Assembly: GCA_033064195.1 (NCBI GenBank)
Contig: JARBJD010000109.1
Coordinates: 124,001-188,000 of the forward strand
DNA length: 64,000 nt
From: Blattamonas nauphoetae
Taxonomy: Eukaryota > Preaxostyla > Oxymonadida
Reading direction: 5' to 3'
A model generated the notes under the pieces. It was not told where the DNA came from and ran no database searches. It was given only the letters and a program-made list of their open reading frames with translations. A program made the position numbers and the translations under genes. Below are positions 1 through 9,519 of this stretch, one piece after another. The first letter of the stretch is position 1. The number at the start of each line of letters is the position of its first letter.

Positions 1-1951
1 GAGCAAATTTGGGACGGGTTCTGTGAGCATTATCGACGAGTTAGACAGTTTTAACTCAAACAAGGCGTCGACAGTCGCGGAATCAAGCAACAGATCAGAA
101 GAAGAGAAGAATCCTCCAACGGAGCAAGCCCAGTCTGAGGTCGACAACTTGGATTCTGTGGAGAAAATCAGACAAAGGAGGAAAGAGAAGAAGGACCGGA
201 AAGGATCGCTTTACTCCTCGCTTAATCTTGATCCACTACCTCCACTACCTGATTCAGCTGTCCCTCAAAATGTCTTTCAACGCCCTTACTCCACCATCCA
301 CTCACCGAGCATCTTCACACCACCCTCATTCTCTCCTCTCGAGCCCTTCCCTGACTCACTCACTGGAGCAGCACAGATGCCAAATCAAGCACAAACCACC
401 ATCTTCAATGAACCGGAAAAGCAGGAAGGACAACCTGAAGTTGCCGAGGAAGAAGAAGGAGAGGAGGAAGATGAATACATAAATGATCTGAGAGAGAAGG
501 TCCATAAGCTGCACAATGTTAATCCACCTGCTCTCAAGTGTATGCTCTCAACCACTCTCATCATATCGTGGATCTGCATTGTGACCGTTGCTCTCACAGC
601 AATCCTATCTGTACAAACGATTGGATTGAATCGAGACCAACTTTTCTTTTCATCGTATCGTGAATCGATCGTAAATGTCATCGTCTTTAATGCCATCCAA
701 ATCCCATTCCCATCTCTCCCTGTCCCAGAACAGTTCACCTATGCTAAATCCACTCGTCCTGGGTGGAAAGATCTCTCACACATAAACAACAACGCCGAAG
801 TCCTTCAACAAAACATGGATGATCTTCTTCAGTACTTCGTCACAATCCATCGAAAGCTGAAGGAAGGAGCGGACGAAAAAGACCCGTCCTATTTAAGCGG
901 GGATGAGGAAATAGATGCGCGCTCAGTTCCGAGAACACTCAAACCGAAATCGGACATGTTAGTCATCGCTCTGAACCAAACGAAGTGTCTTTTGTACAAC
1001 GAATCGCTCTGCACTCCAGGCAGGATGTATGACATCGAAAACGAGTTCCTCGGACTGGAATCTCTCATTTCTGACTTTGTTATGGCTGCTCGGTCGATCA
1101 TTCAAGTGCCAAATGCTGGGGCGGCTATCACTCTCAATGACTCCAACATAATGAAACTTATGTCCATGGTCAGGTTCGATCTCGCCGACGGAATCTCAAA
1201 GTACACAAATGCTCTAACCATTGACCAGGAGGCCCTCATGCTACAGTATCGGAACATCTTGGTTGTGATCTCGATTGTGTGTTATCTACTCATCCTCGCC
1301 ATCACTTCCTGCCTCCTCTTCCCTGCGTATTATATGCTTCGAAGAACTTCGATGGTGACAGACATGATTGTATCTATCGATCCGCGGTTGGATCAGATGT
1401 TGAACGTTATCACGTGGAATGATGATCGTGGCTCGGGAATAGCACGATTTGATTATCAACACAAAGAAGTGTGTGATTCAGCTGTGGCATTGGTGACAGG
1501 AATGGAGAAGGACACATGGACAAAGATGCGACGACGATTGTGTGCTGATCTTGTCACGAAAATATTCGCAACGGTGGACGACGAGGAGCAGATGATGCGA
1601 AAGTACAGGATCAACCACAAACACGTCTCGAAACACGAATCAGAACATTCATCGATCGTCACGAAACTTCTGACGTCAATTATACACATCCTTCACGACG
1701 CTCCTGGGGCTCAGACGAATCTGATCCAGATTCTATCAATGTGGCTCCTGCAACACACTTCTTTCTTTGACCGAAGCATGGTGAGTGCTTTGGAGGATAA
1801 AATAGCAAAAAGCGAAGTGATGGAAGAAATTGACATGGGGAAGTTTGTTATTCCTCCCTCATTGGCAGCTTATTTGGAGTCGGACAAGTGTTCGATGGCT
1901 CGACAAGGCCAGATTAATTCACTTTTTTCTGGATTGCGCTTAGGAGTGTAA
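1..1951 (+). CDS. Two-pass membrane protein with C-terminal hemerythrin-like domain (5' end outside window)
   Basis: The frame is open at the left edge (first full codon at 2), so the N-terminus is missing. From the GTG codon at 23, residues 1-170 are acidic, proline-rich and low in complexity. Membrane helices lie at about 175-196 and 411-438 and enclose a region of roughly 215 residues. After helix 2, residues about 470-585 resemble hemerythrin: Y-Q-H-K-E near 476, D-D-E-E-Q-M-M, H-E-S-E-H (H-x3-H) and W-L-L-Q-H-T-S-F-F-D (H-x4-D). Hemerythrins use such His/Glu/Asp ligands to hold a di-iron site that binds O2. The histidine normally found in the H-F-x-x-E-E block is not evident. I infer an oxygen- or redox-responsive cytosolic domain behind a receptor-like region. 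The fold call rests on motif spacing alone. Two-pass topology is well supported; a signalling role is a guess. Confidence 0.6.
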   Translation, partial: SKFGTGSVSIIDELDSFNSNKASTVAESSNRSEEEKNPPTEQAQSEVDNLDSVEKIRQRRKEKKDRKGSLYSSLNLDPLPPLPDSAVPQNVFQRPYSTIHSPSIFTPPSFSPLEPFPDSLTGAAQMPNQAQTTIFNEPEKQEGQPEVAEEEEGEEEDEYINDLREKVHKLHNVNPPALKCMLSTTLIISWICIVTVALTAILSVQTIGLNRDQLFFSSYRESIVNVIVFNAIQIPFPSLPVPEQFTYAKSTRPGWKDLSHINNNAEVLQQNMDDLLQYFVTIHRKLKEGADEKDPSYLSGDEEIDARSVPRTLKPKSDMLVIALNQTKCLLYNESLCTPGRMYDIENEFLGLESLISDFVMAARSIIQVPNAGAAITLNDSNIMKLMSMVRFDLADGISKYTNALTIDQEALMLQYRNILVVISIVCYLLILAITSCLLFPAYYMLRRTSMVTDMIVSIDPRLDQMLNVITWNDDRGSGIARFDYQHKEVCDSAVALVTGMEKDTWTKMRRRLCADLVTKIFATVDDEEQMMRKYRINHKHVSKHESEHSSIVTKLLTSIIHILHDAPGAQTNLIQILSMWLLQHTSFFDRSMVSALEDKIAKSEVMEEIDMGKFVIPPSLAAYLESDKCSMARQGQINSLFSGLRLGV

Positions 1952-2164
1952 TATTCACTCGTAACGGAGAGACTCTTCGTATTTCCTTCCTTTATTCTTG
2001 CTTTCGTCTTCATTTCAAGTCTTTTCATTAATTCTGCCTCGCCACACGATTTTCGTATACACCATGAAAAAAGAAGCGTGGGTTTGTTTGAGAACGTTGC
2101 AGTATTCAGAAAACGAGAGCATATAGGAATGAGAATATGTGAAACGTGAATGATAGAAGAGGAA

Positions 2165-4511
2165 TCACGGTACTGACCGTAAGAGCTTTACGAAAAAGGC
2201 TAGAGTATTGACGAAAATGATAATGAACAAGACCAAGTAGATGATGTTTGCGAGAACACGTATATTCAGTCCAGACTTGATAAGCGAGGTAGTAATAAGA
2301 ACGCTCATATCTGAACGATCATCGTACCTGTTGATTGTCAGTATTCGGCGGAAGGTTGAGTCTACCTTCGTCTCCAGTGATTTCATACAGTCTGTGCTTT
2401 CATTGGCGATGATACGAGAGAGACAGTTGATCGTGTGTACACGTTGTTTCAGCGGGTACAATTTAGTTCTGGCAAGGTAGCCCAGGACAGTGATTGAGCT
2501 GTTGGTCGTGTTCTGCACCAGAAGAGAGAGAAGGTCGACGTACGCTTTCTTCTTTACGATTGCTGGGTCTTGTTTCAGAGTCTTTCGGATGCGCGAGGTG
2601 TAATCGTAGGTGTGTGCAAAGGAGAGGAAGTGCTTGCGGGGTGGAACGAGGAATTGTGGGTAGAAAGTGGGTGAAGCAACATTAAATGAGTGAGACAGGA
2701 ATGGCGATTGGTGGGATGAGTAATTGGTAAAGAGTTGATGGTCGGGGTCAATGATGTCCAGAAAGAGTAAGGCTGCCTCATCAGCGAGTGTTGCAGAAAG
2801 AGTTTTGTTTCCGTTCTTTGCTTGTTTGGTAGAGTGATTCTCAAAGAAGCGAGCGATGTAGTGTGGACCTATCGGACTTGCTTGCTCGGTGGCATCGAGG
2901 AAGAAATGAAAGGCACTCCGATTACCCACGCATGGCTCGGTCATCCCCGTCACATGGACACACATTTGTCCCACATCCTCCCCAGCTTCTGAAAAGCCAC
3001 ACAGAGACAGGAATGAAAGGCGGAGGAGGGACAGGCAGGCGTCTTGCGAGGCGATTGTGGGAGGCTTTGTAAAAGCGGGTAAAAGTGTTGAAAAGAGACG
3101 TGAGAGGACAGTTGATACATTTTCTTCTGATGGCCATGAATTGGTTGAGAGTAGTGTCGAAGGAAAGCTGGTGGTAGAGACGAGAGTGCGAATATTTGTG
3201 TTTGAGGCGTAAGTGCTGTAGAAGTAACTCATTTTTGCCGAAAGGGAACTGATAGTGTCTTGGACCTCAGGGAAAGTTCTGAGAACATTTAACAGCAGTC
3301 CAGCAGTGATGGAAAAGGCTGATTCCTGGCGGAAGAAGATGGACTCGTCTTCAGTCTGGTTTGCACTCCATCTCAGAAGAAAGTCCGCCATTCGAAGGAC
3401 GGCTCGTGCGTCTCCCTTGGAAGCTCCCCGCTCCATTTCAGGAGCACGTTCATCAAGTTCTTTGAGGAGAGGTGTAGTGTCTCGGAAACGATCGCGAAGC
3501 TTTTGATCTTGAAGGATATCGTTGATCTTGAGTGTTTCGAGAGCTCGTTCAACAGTTTCTCTGAACTGTCCATCATTTTGTGTTATAGTCGCGATAATAT
3601 TGGCGAGCGAGACAGAAAAGGGTGCCAGCGACACCATTTCAGGATCCAAAGTGGCCAGAAGAGAATTTAAGTATTCGTGGAGATCGGTCATGGAAGACTC
3701 GTGGTCTGGTGATTCGTCAAACACGTACATCCACATCTCTCGATACATAACGTTCACCTTTGGATCGTCGGCACAACGGTGGAGATAATCGAAGGCTTCT
3801 GTTGGATTTACACTCAACATATCAATGAATAATTCAAAAACAGAATCGGGATCGTTTTGATATGTGATGTTATTGTAGAGCTGTGCATTGATCATCGAAC
3901 GTGGAATGGGGGGATATTCATCTCTCCCCTGAAAGAGAAGAGAGTAATTGTAGCAATCGTAGGGACGTTGTGGGGTGCAAGGCAGGGTTGAGTCCGACCA
4001 GATATGATAGCGGAGTTGGTCTGTATAAAAAGAACTTGGACTGTTTAGGTATGCTTCCGTCAAATTGTACATTCCTTTGAGATGTGAGAGGGTGGGAATT
4101 GCTGGTTTGTTGATGAGGTACGGGGTGATAAGGATCGATTGTTGTGTGATGAATAAACGAGCATATGGCGATTTATCTGCAATATCTTCTGCGTAACGAA
4201 ATATTTCAGACAGTTTTTCTTTGTTTAACTCAATGTTGTCATCATTTGGCGATATTCTGATGAAATTCACGAAGAGGATGATCTCATCAACAATAATGTT
4301 GTCGGTGTGTTTCATCGAAGGATTGTTTGATTCCATATTCATCGAAGCAACTATAAAATCACTCTTAAAGGGTGGATGTCAATGAAAAATCAAGTCAAAC
4401 AGCTGACCATCTGGTAGAAAGATTCTTGAAGGGATTGCCAGGAAGTGATGCAATCTGAGAAGAAAATGATTGAGTTCCAAGCAGTAAATTACAGCAAAGA
4501 AAGCAAATCAT
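2165..4511 (-). CDS. Large putative type I membrane glycoprotein, two exons
   Basis: Exon 2 (2165-4361) is one long frame. I add exon 1 (4408-4511) through a 46-nt GT-AG intron (4362-4407), which keeps frame and gives 766 residues. Exon 1 opens with a hydrophobic stretch starting M-I-C-F-L-C-C-N-L-L-L-G, a good signal peptide. The only other hydrophobic helix is near the C-terminus, followed by a short basic tail ending L-L-R-S-V-P, giving a type I layout. The body holds many N-x-S/T sequons (N-Y-S, N-I-T, N-Q-T, N-V-S, N-R-S, N-H-S, N-K-T, N-T-T, N-E-S), which fits a luminal or surface domain and supports the signal exon. I recognise no family in the helical body. It is divergent from the gene at 4597, with 85 bp between start codons. 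Without the added exon the start would be the ATG at 4342. Confidence 0.6.
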
Positions 4512-4596
4512 CAATATTTTGTCAAAGTACTGGTCCAGTTCAAAACGAGATGAGTCGATGTAAATCTGGTTATTATTGGATGATCTAGGGAATGCG

Positions 4597-5080
4597 ATGA
4601 TTTTCCCACTGTTCTTCTGTATCACCAAATTTTTCTCCCAGACTGTCATCATTTCTTTTGTTTTCATGATAGACATTACCTTAGAAGCACAATCAACGTT
4701 GTGTTGGAACCAAGCAAAATCAGCCTGTGTTCAGTCACGCTTTTGTATATGGTGCCAGGAACCGTTTGATAAAAGCACAAAAGTCACTCAAGGTGCGATG
4801 TGCATGCCAGGTTTGACTATTTAATCATCTTTATTCGTTTTTCCATCTCGACAACCTTGGACACTCTCCAGGTGGTCAATATGGAGCAAATGACAACTCA
4901 AAAGAGACTGAACCAACAAGACAAAACCTTACCTGCAAGTATTCGAAGGCTCACTGGATTACTGGAAGCCTGACACTCCCATTCTTCCTTTTGATTTCAC
5001 TACTCGCCTTTCTCGGTTCCTTCGCCATTCTTGAGGTTCTTATTCTTTGCATATGCTCTCGGCTGAAGAAATCGAAATAA
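4597..5080 (+). CDS. Small cysteine-rich type I membrane protein, two exons
   Basis: Exons 4597-4810 and 4872-5080 join across a 61-nt GT-AG intron into 140 residues ending in TAA. The N-terminus is a long hydrophobic signal (M-I-F-P-L-F-F-C-I). Next comes a compact cysteine motif (C-W-N-Q, then C-V-Q-S-R-F-C-I-W-C, then C-M-P-G) resembling the core of PSI/plexin-type or integrin cysteine-rich knots. Exon 2 supplies one more cysteine, a transmembrane helix (L-P-F-F-L-L-I-S-L-L-A-F-L-G) and a short basic tail ending K-K-S-K. Without the splice the frame stops soon after the cysteine motif and has no membrane anchor. PSI assignment is only a resemblance. An earlier in-frame TTG at 4576 is not used because the ATG at 4597 begins directly at the signal peptide. 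Confidence 0.5.
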
Positions 5081-5363
5081 CTGTCAAGTCACTCTTTCTT
5101 TATTCGATTTCCTTAAAAAAATCGCCTCCAGAAGCCTCTATGAACTTATCCAGGAGCAATTCGTTCTTCACGAAAGACCTATGTTTTGGACTGAAGAATA
5201 ATTACTTTAACAAGTAATCAATGCACAGAATAAAGGTGAAATGAACGCATTGCATGATACTATCCAATTTATGATGAATGATCTATGTTCCTCATGGAAA
5301 AACTTGAAAAAAGCGAGATTCATCCAGAATCTGCTTGGTACGACGCAAAAGTCTGAAATAACG

Positions 5364-6193
5364 TCAGAAATCACAAAAGAACGATTCAACTGTTGGGTAT
5401 CGTTGTATGATCTCGTTCCAATCGTTAACTGTCTCTGTTGCACCATTGTTGGTGAGAACTTCGTGTGAATGTGTTGTTTTGATTCCAAAAACTCGTTTTG
5501 CACGAGCAGAAGACGCAGATTTCACACCATCTGGCGAATCTTCAAAAGCAACGCAATCCTTTGGATCAAGTCCATTCTCCTTCATCACATTCATATACGG
5601 ATCAGGGTTTGGTTTTCCTGGGCATTGTCTTTCTGGAACGATGAAAATATCGACGAACGGTGGGGCATCACGCATCGGAGAACGTGGGTCTTCTAGTTGA
5701 ATGATTTTCATTTCTGAACCAACTGCCGCGAGCATCTGTGCACTGTTTTCGATAGGAGCGTTTGTCACGACGAGAGGAACGATGTTGACAATTTCTCCAT
5801 TTTTCGAGGTATATTGCCAAGTACCATTACAAGATATCATTTTGATGAAATCCTGGAGACCAGGAACGATTTCGATTTGTGATTTAGCCAGTTCTTCGCG
5901 AAATAGAGATTCCTTGTTGTCTGACCAAATTGTGCATTGTTCTTTCGTCCATGATGGGAATAGGCGTGCTAAAATTTCTGCGTTGTGCCCACCTGATATA
6001 TTTTTCTTGTAAAAGTCGCTTGTCATATCAGGAATTTCCTTGGCAAGGAGCTCTTTCCACATTTTGAAATGAAGAGGATCTGTGTTTATCATGGTTCCAT
6101 CCAAGTCAAACAAGAAGCCAACCTTCTAGAAATAGGTAAGGTAAGAGATTGGATCGGATGAATAGTTCAGAAAACGATGCAGACTCGAGTCAT
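5364..6193 (-). CDS. HAD-superfamily phosphatase, beta-phosphoglucomutase/phosphoglycolate type
   Basis: The product carries all four haloacid dehalogenase motifs: F-D-L-D-G-T-M (nucleophile and acid aspartates), V-V-T-N-A-P (motif II Thr), C-P-G-K-P-N-P-D-P-Y (motif III Lys) and A-F-E-D-S-P-D-G-V-K (motif IV acids). The alpha-helical region between motifs I and II fits a C1 cap, so the substrate is likely a small phosphorylated sugar or related metabolite; the sequence does not say which. The long exon is 5364-6125. Its frame has no ATG before F-D-L-D-G, but a 59-nt GT-AG intron (6126-6184) joins it to a 9-nt first exon (6185-6193, M-T-R), giving 256 residues and a normal HAD start (K-V-G-F-L-F-D-L-D). 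It is divergent from CHMP7, with 62 bp between the start codons. Function is confident at superfamily level only; the micro-exon is inferred. Confidence 0.85.
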
Positions 6194-6255
6194 TCTGAAA
6201 AGAGGAAGTTGATGGTTCGATCGTTATTTCAGACAGATATTTTCTCTTTGCCACT

Positions 6256-7990
6256 ATGACAACACTTGAATCCATTCATAATATCATTGAAGATTGGTCT
6301 GATGACACAAAGATGAAGCAAATGTTCGCACTTGTCCCGGAGAGGCGCACTGTATCACCGGAGATCTGGTCTGAGATGTGGGAATGGAGATTGGCGTTTT
6401 GGGTGAAAACATTCAAGGATTTCTTTGAGCACATGCAGGTTTTGACGATTACAGCAACTGAAATAAATGCTGTTTTTACAAAGGATGGAATCAGTCCGCG
6501 AAACACTCTTGACGTCTTTGTTTGTCATTCTCTAGTTTTATTAGGATCCTCCACTCTCCTATGTTTTCTCTTAATCCGTGTAGAACATTTTAATTCACGA
6601 GGGGATCCTTATTCCACAGGCAGACTTCGAATCAAAACTTTCAGCCTGTCCATCGGTTATTCATTCGTCTTCATTGCATTTATCAGCGTCTGGAAGCAAA
6701 CCTGAGAATAAAGGTTTTGTCTCTGGTCTCTTTAAGGGTGCAAAATCAATACTCTCCTCATCCATGTCCTGGTTATCAAATTCTCTCTCATCATCCAAAT
6801 CCGCCTCAATCACACTCGACACACGACTGATAGTTCTGCCAACACTCACTAAAATGAGTTCAGTTTTTCTTTCATCACTCCAAGCTCAGAATTCAACCTT
6901 TGCCGACTCAACCATCCCATTCTCTCTTCTCAAGGTTCATTCCTTCCTCAACACTCAGCCACCAATTGTTGAGCTGTCAACGATTGATTGGCCATGTCTT
7001 TCCCCGATTTCTTCTCCCCCATTTCATTTCTCCACATCACAACTGCTGAAGAATGAACACAACCCTTCCACAATTCTCGATCTCATCACAAACCAGCTGG
7101 CCATCTCAAATCAGACAACTATTTTGGTCGATGACAACTCCAACGAACGATACTTGGTGCTTTCTCAAGTCGGAACACCAGGAAATGGAGGAAAAGAGAA
7201 GGAATCAATGACTGAAGCGTACCAAATTGGAAAGTTGAAATCAGCACTTCTGTACGTGCAGATCAGAGAACAGATGCTGAACAAGCAATTCAACTTGTAT
7301 GCCTGGACACAATTTAAAACCTTTTTTCTTCTCTTTTCTTCTCGATTTAACATGTTTCAAATCTTCTTCTATGACCCATTTCCAGATTGACAGATAAAAT
7401 GAAGGAAACAATGAAAACCAACAAAAACCAGGCCATTTCTTACACAAAACAAAGAAGCCTCGTCAAGGAAGCAATGGCATCAAACGTTTCCTCCATCTTT
7501 TCTCTTCTCACCACCTCTCCTGTCTCGTCTCAACAACTATCTTGTTTTTGTACTCCTTCTTTCACAGTCCAATGCTCATCTGGCTCTCTCCCAAGCCTTT
7601 CAGAAGATCCATGAAGCCCACACTCTCACTGAAATGGTGAAGGCCGTTGAGATCTCCACATCAATTCTGAAGTCGCACGAAGTTGATCTGGCAGACGCTG
7701 AAGAAAAGATTGATAGTTGGCAGGAAGCTACAGAAAAGGCTGATGAGCTTAATCAGATTCTCATGCAAGGTTTTACGGGTCAGGATGACAACGTGGATCA
7801 AGATGAACTTGAGAGGGAGTTGGATGCTCTGGTTTTGTCGTCTCAAACGCAAGCTGAATCTTCTCGGCCGGCTCCGCAACGAACAACAACTATTACACCT
7901 GCACATACATCCCCTCAGATACAGCAGGAGGCAAAACCTCAACCACAACAAAAGAAAAAGCCGGCAGCTGAAATGGAGATTGGTTTTTGA
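6256..7990 (+). CDS. CHMP7: CHMP7-like ESCRT-III protein, four exons
   Basis: Exons: 6256-6513 (or 6579), 6620-7296, 7386-7485 and 7568-7990. The last three junctions are unambiguous: 89- and 82-nt GT-AG introns with pyrimidine-rich ends. The first donor is either GT at 6514 (106-nt intron) or GT at 6580 (40-nt intron); both keep frame, giving 485 or 507 residues against about 450 in animals. The N-terminus (M-F-A-L-V-P-E-R-R-T-V-S-P-E, then E-W-R-L-A-F-W) matches the winged-helix start of CHMP7, which recruits ESCRT-III to the nuclear envelope. The C-terminal half is a Snf7 domain: a basic coiled helix around K-L-K-S-A-L-L-Y-V, then the acidic autoinhibitory segment D-Q-D-E-L-E-R-E-L-D-A-L and a Q/P-rich tail. 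The hydrophobic peptide read through the first intron is probably intronic. Confidence 0.8.
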
Positions 7991-8087
7991 GGAAAATAGA
8001 AATATTTCATGAATGATGATGAGACAACTTGGTAAAAGAAACAATTTTAAATAAAAATAAGTGTGAGATGAGAGATTAATTCGGCTA

Positions 8088-9295
8088 TTAGCTGGGTGGC
8101 GGTGGAGTGAATGCATCGAGAGTTAATGGACGATGGAAGGTTATCGTTCGATTTTCAACTGGACCATCAAGAGTAACATATGAGGGAGATGAACTTGCGA
8201 GAGATTTCAAGGTGTCAGTAACAAATTCTGATGAGAGAATCAGTGAAAGTTGGGCTCACACCTTTGCTGAGTGAAGGAGTTCCTGATAGGACACGACCTA
8301 CACATTGTTCAAAATTGATGGAAATAGGATTCTTTCTTTCGGTTGAGTTTTTGTCCAGGAGCTGAGCTGGTGTGATTGTTCTGTTTTTGAGATAGTGACT
8401 CTCTTTATCACTTTCTTGGATGTAGACTGTGTTGATTCCTGCGATTAATGATTGATAGAACCCTTCCTGAATAAAGATTAGGTCTTAATAGATGAATACT
8501 TCAGTGTTTCCTCGTTTATGAGTCTTGAAAAGTGTGTCAGTCAATCTCTTTGTTGTAGATTCACCAGACCTCTTTTGCTTTTTCTCTGAGGGGATGTGAA
8601 CTCCTGTGATTGCTGGAATCTTCGAATCAACAGCCTTGTTGAAGGTTTCAATAGCTTCCTTTGTTTCTGGGGTATTGTCTCCCAAGTCTTTCCTAAATGC
8701 AGTTTCGACAATTGCATAGAGCTTTTGATGGAATGCCTGCTGGTAGACTTCATGTTTGTTTGTTGTCAGAGGAATTGAGTTCGATGTTGACTGTTGATGT
8801 GTTGAATCGAGGGGTAGGATCTTCACTCTATTACATCCAAGAAAATAGGATTTGGTATGAAATCAATGGAATTTGCATGAATAGATCATCAAAAAGAACG
8901 ATGATACCGATCTTTTGTATCAAGTTGAATCAAATCGGGACAAACTGACATAAATTGTGAAACAGTGTCCAACGTAATGTTACTACAAGACGGAAAATGA
9001 GAACGAGCAATCAAATAGTCGTGGGTAGAAGCAGATGTCAGACAGGTAAGAGAGAAATGTCGAAACCTTTTAAATTGTTCCTTTGCAACAGTTTGGACAG
9101 TTTCGAAAGGTATAAAGATATTTTTGTCTCGTGAATGATTTGACATAACGCTGAGTTCATATGCTTGCAGGAACTCTCGAAACTGAGTCTCTAAGACGTC
9201 GAAACTGTGGAAATCGGATAATTTGGTTGGTGTTTTTCAATAACACAAAAAATATACGATTTCGGAAGAGCAAGTGGAGTACTATCTGTTGTCAT
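8088..9295 (-). CDS. Cdt1-like DNA replication licensing factor, five exons
   Basis: Exons on the minus strand are 9258-9295, 8908-9204, 8500-8827, 8262-8466 and 8088-8227, separated by GT-AG introns of 53, 80, 33 and 34 nt. They sum to 1008 nt, 335 residues, ending in TAA. Residues 9-110 resemble the geminin-binding/winged-helix region of Cdt1: L-P-K-S-F-D-V-L-E-T-Q-F near the start, then I-F-I-P-F-E-T-V-Q-T-V-A, Q-F-K-R-F-R-H-F-S-L and L-D-T-V-S-Q-F. The middle (K-K-Q-K-R-S-G-E-S-T-T-K-R) is basic. The C-terminus may form a second winged helix and ends in a proline-rich tail. Cdt1 loads the MCM helicase at origins with ORC and Cdc6. The family call comes from pattern similarity over about 100 residues and needs a profile search. 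It lies just downstream of RAD17 on the same strand. The exon model is firmer than the function. Confidence 0.5.
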
Positions 9296-9519
9296 CAACA
9301 AGAAGTCTTACAAAAATTGATGGTCGGTAAAAAGAGAAATCATGGGGATTATCTCAGAGAGTGAAACAATGGAGAAATCCGAATTTTTGTTGAAGAAGAA
9401 TGACGAGTGAAACGAAAAAAGGCGATGGTCGATCACAAGATGTTAACAAAGCGATATTCCTCGTTCTGTTGTCCGATCGAGTGAATACGATAACGGAGTG
9501 GGCTGATGAAGAAAAAGGG

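Noticed and set aside
6514-6705. Hydrophobic membrane-like extension of the first CHMP7 exon
   Set aside because: It is best explained as a translated pyrimidine-rich intron; the next exon restores the conserved reading.
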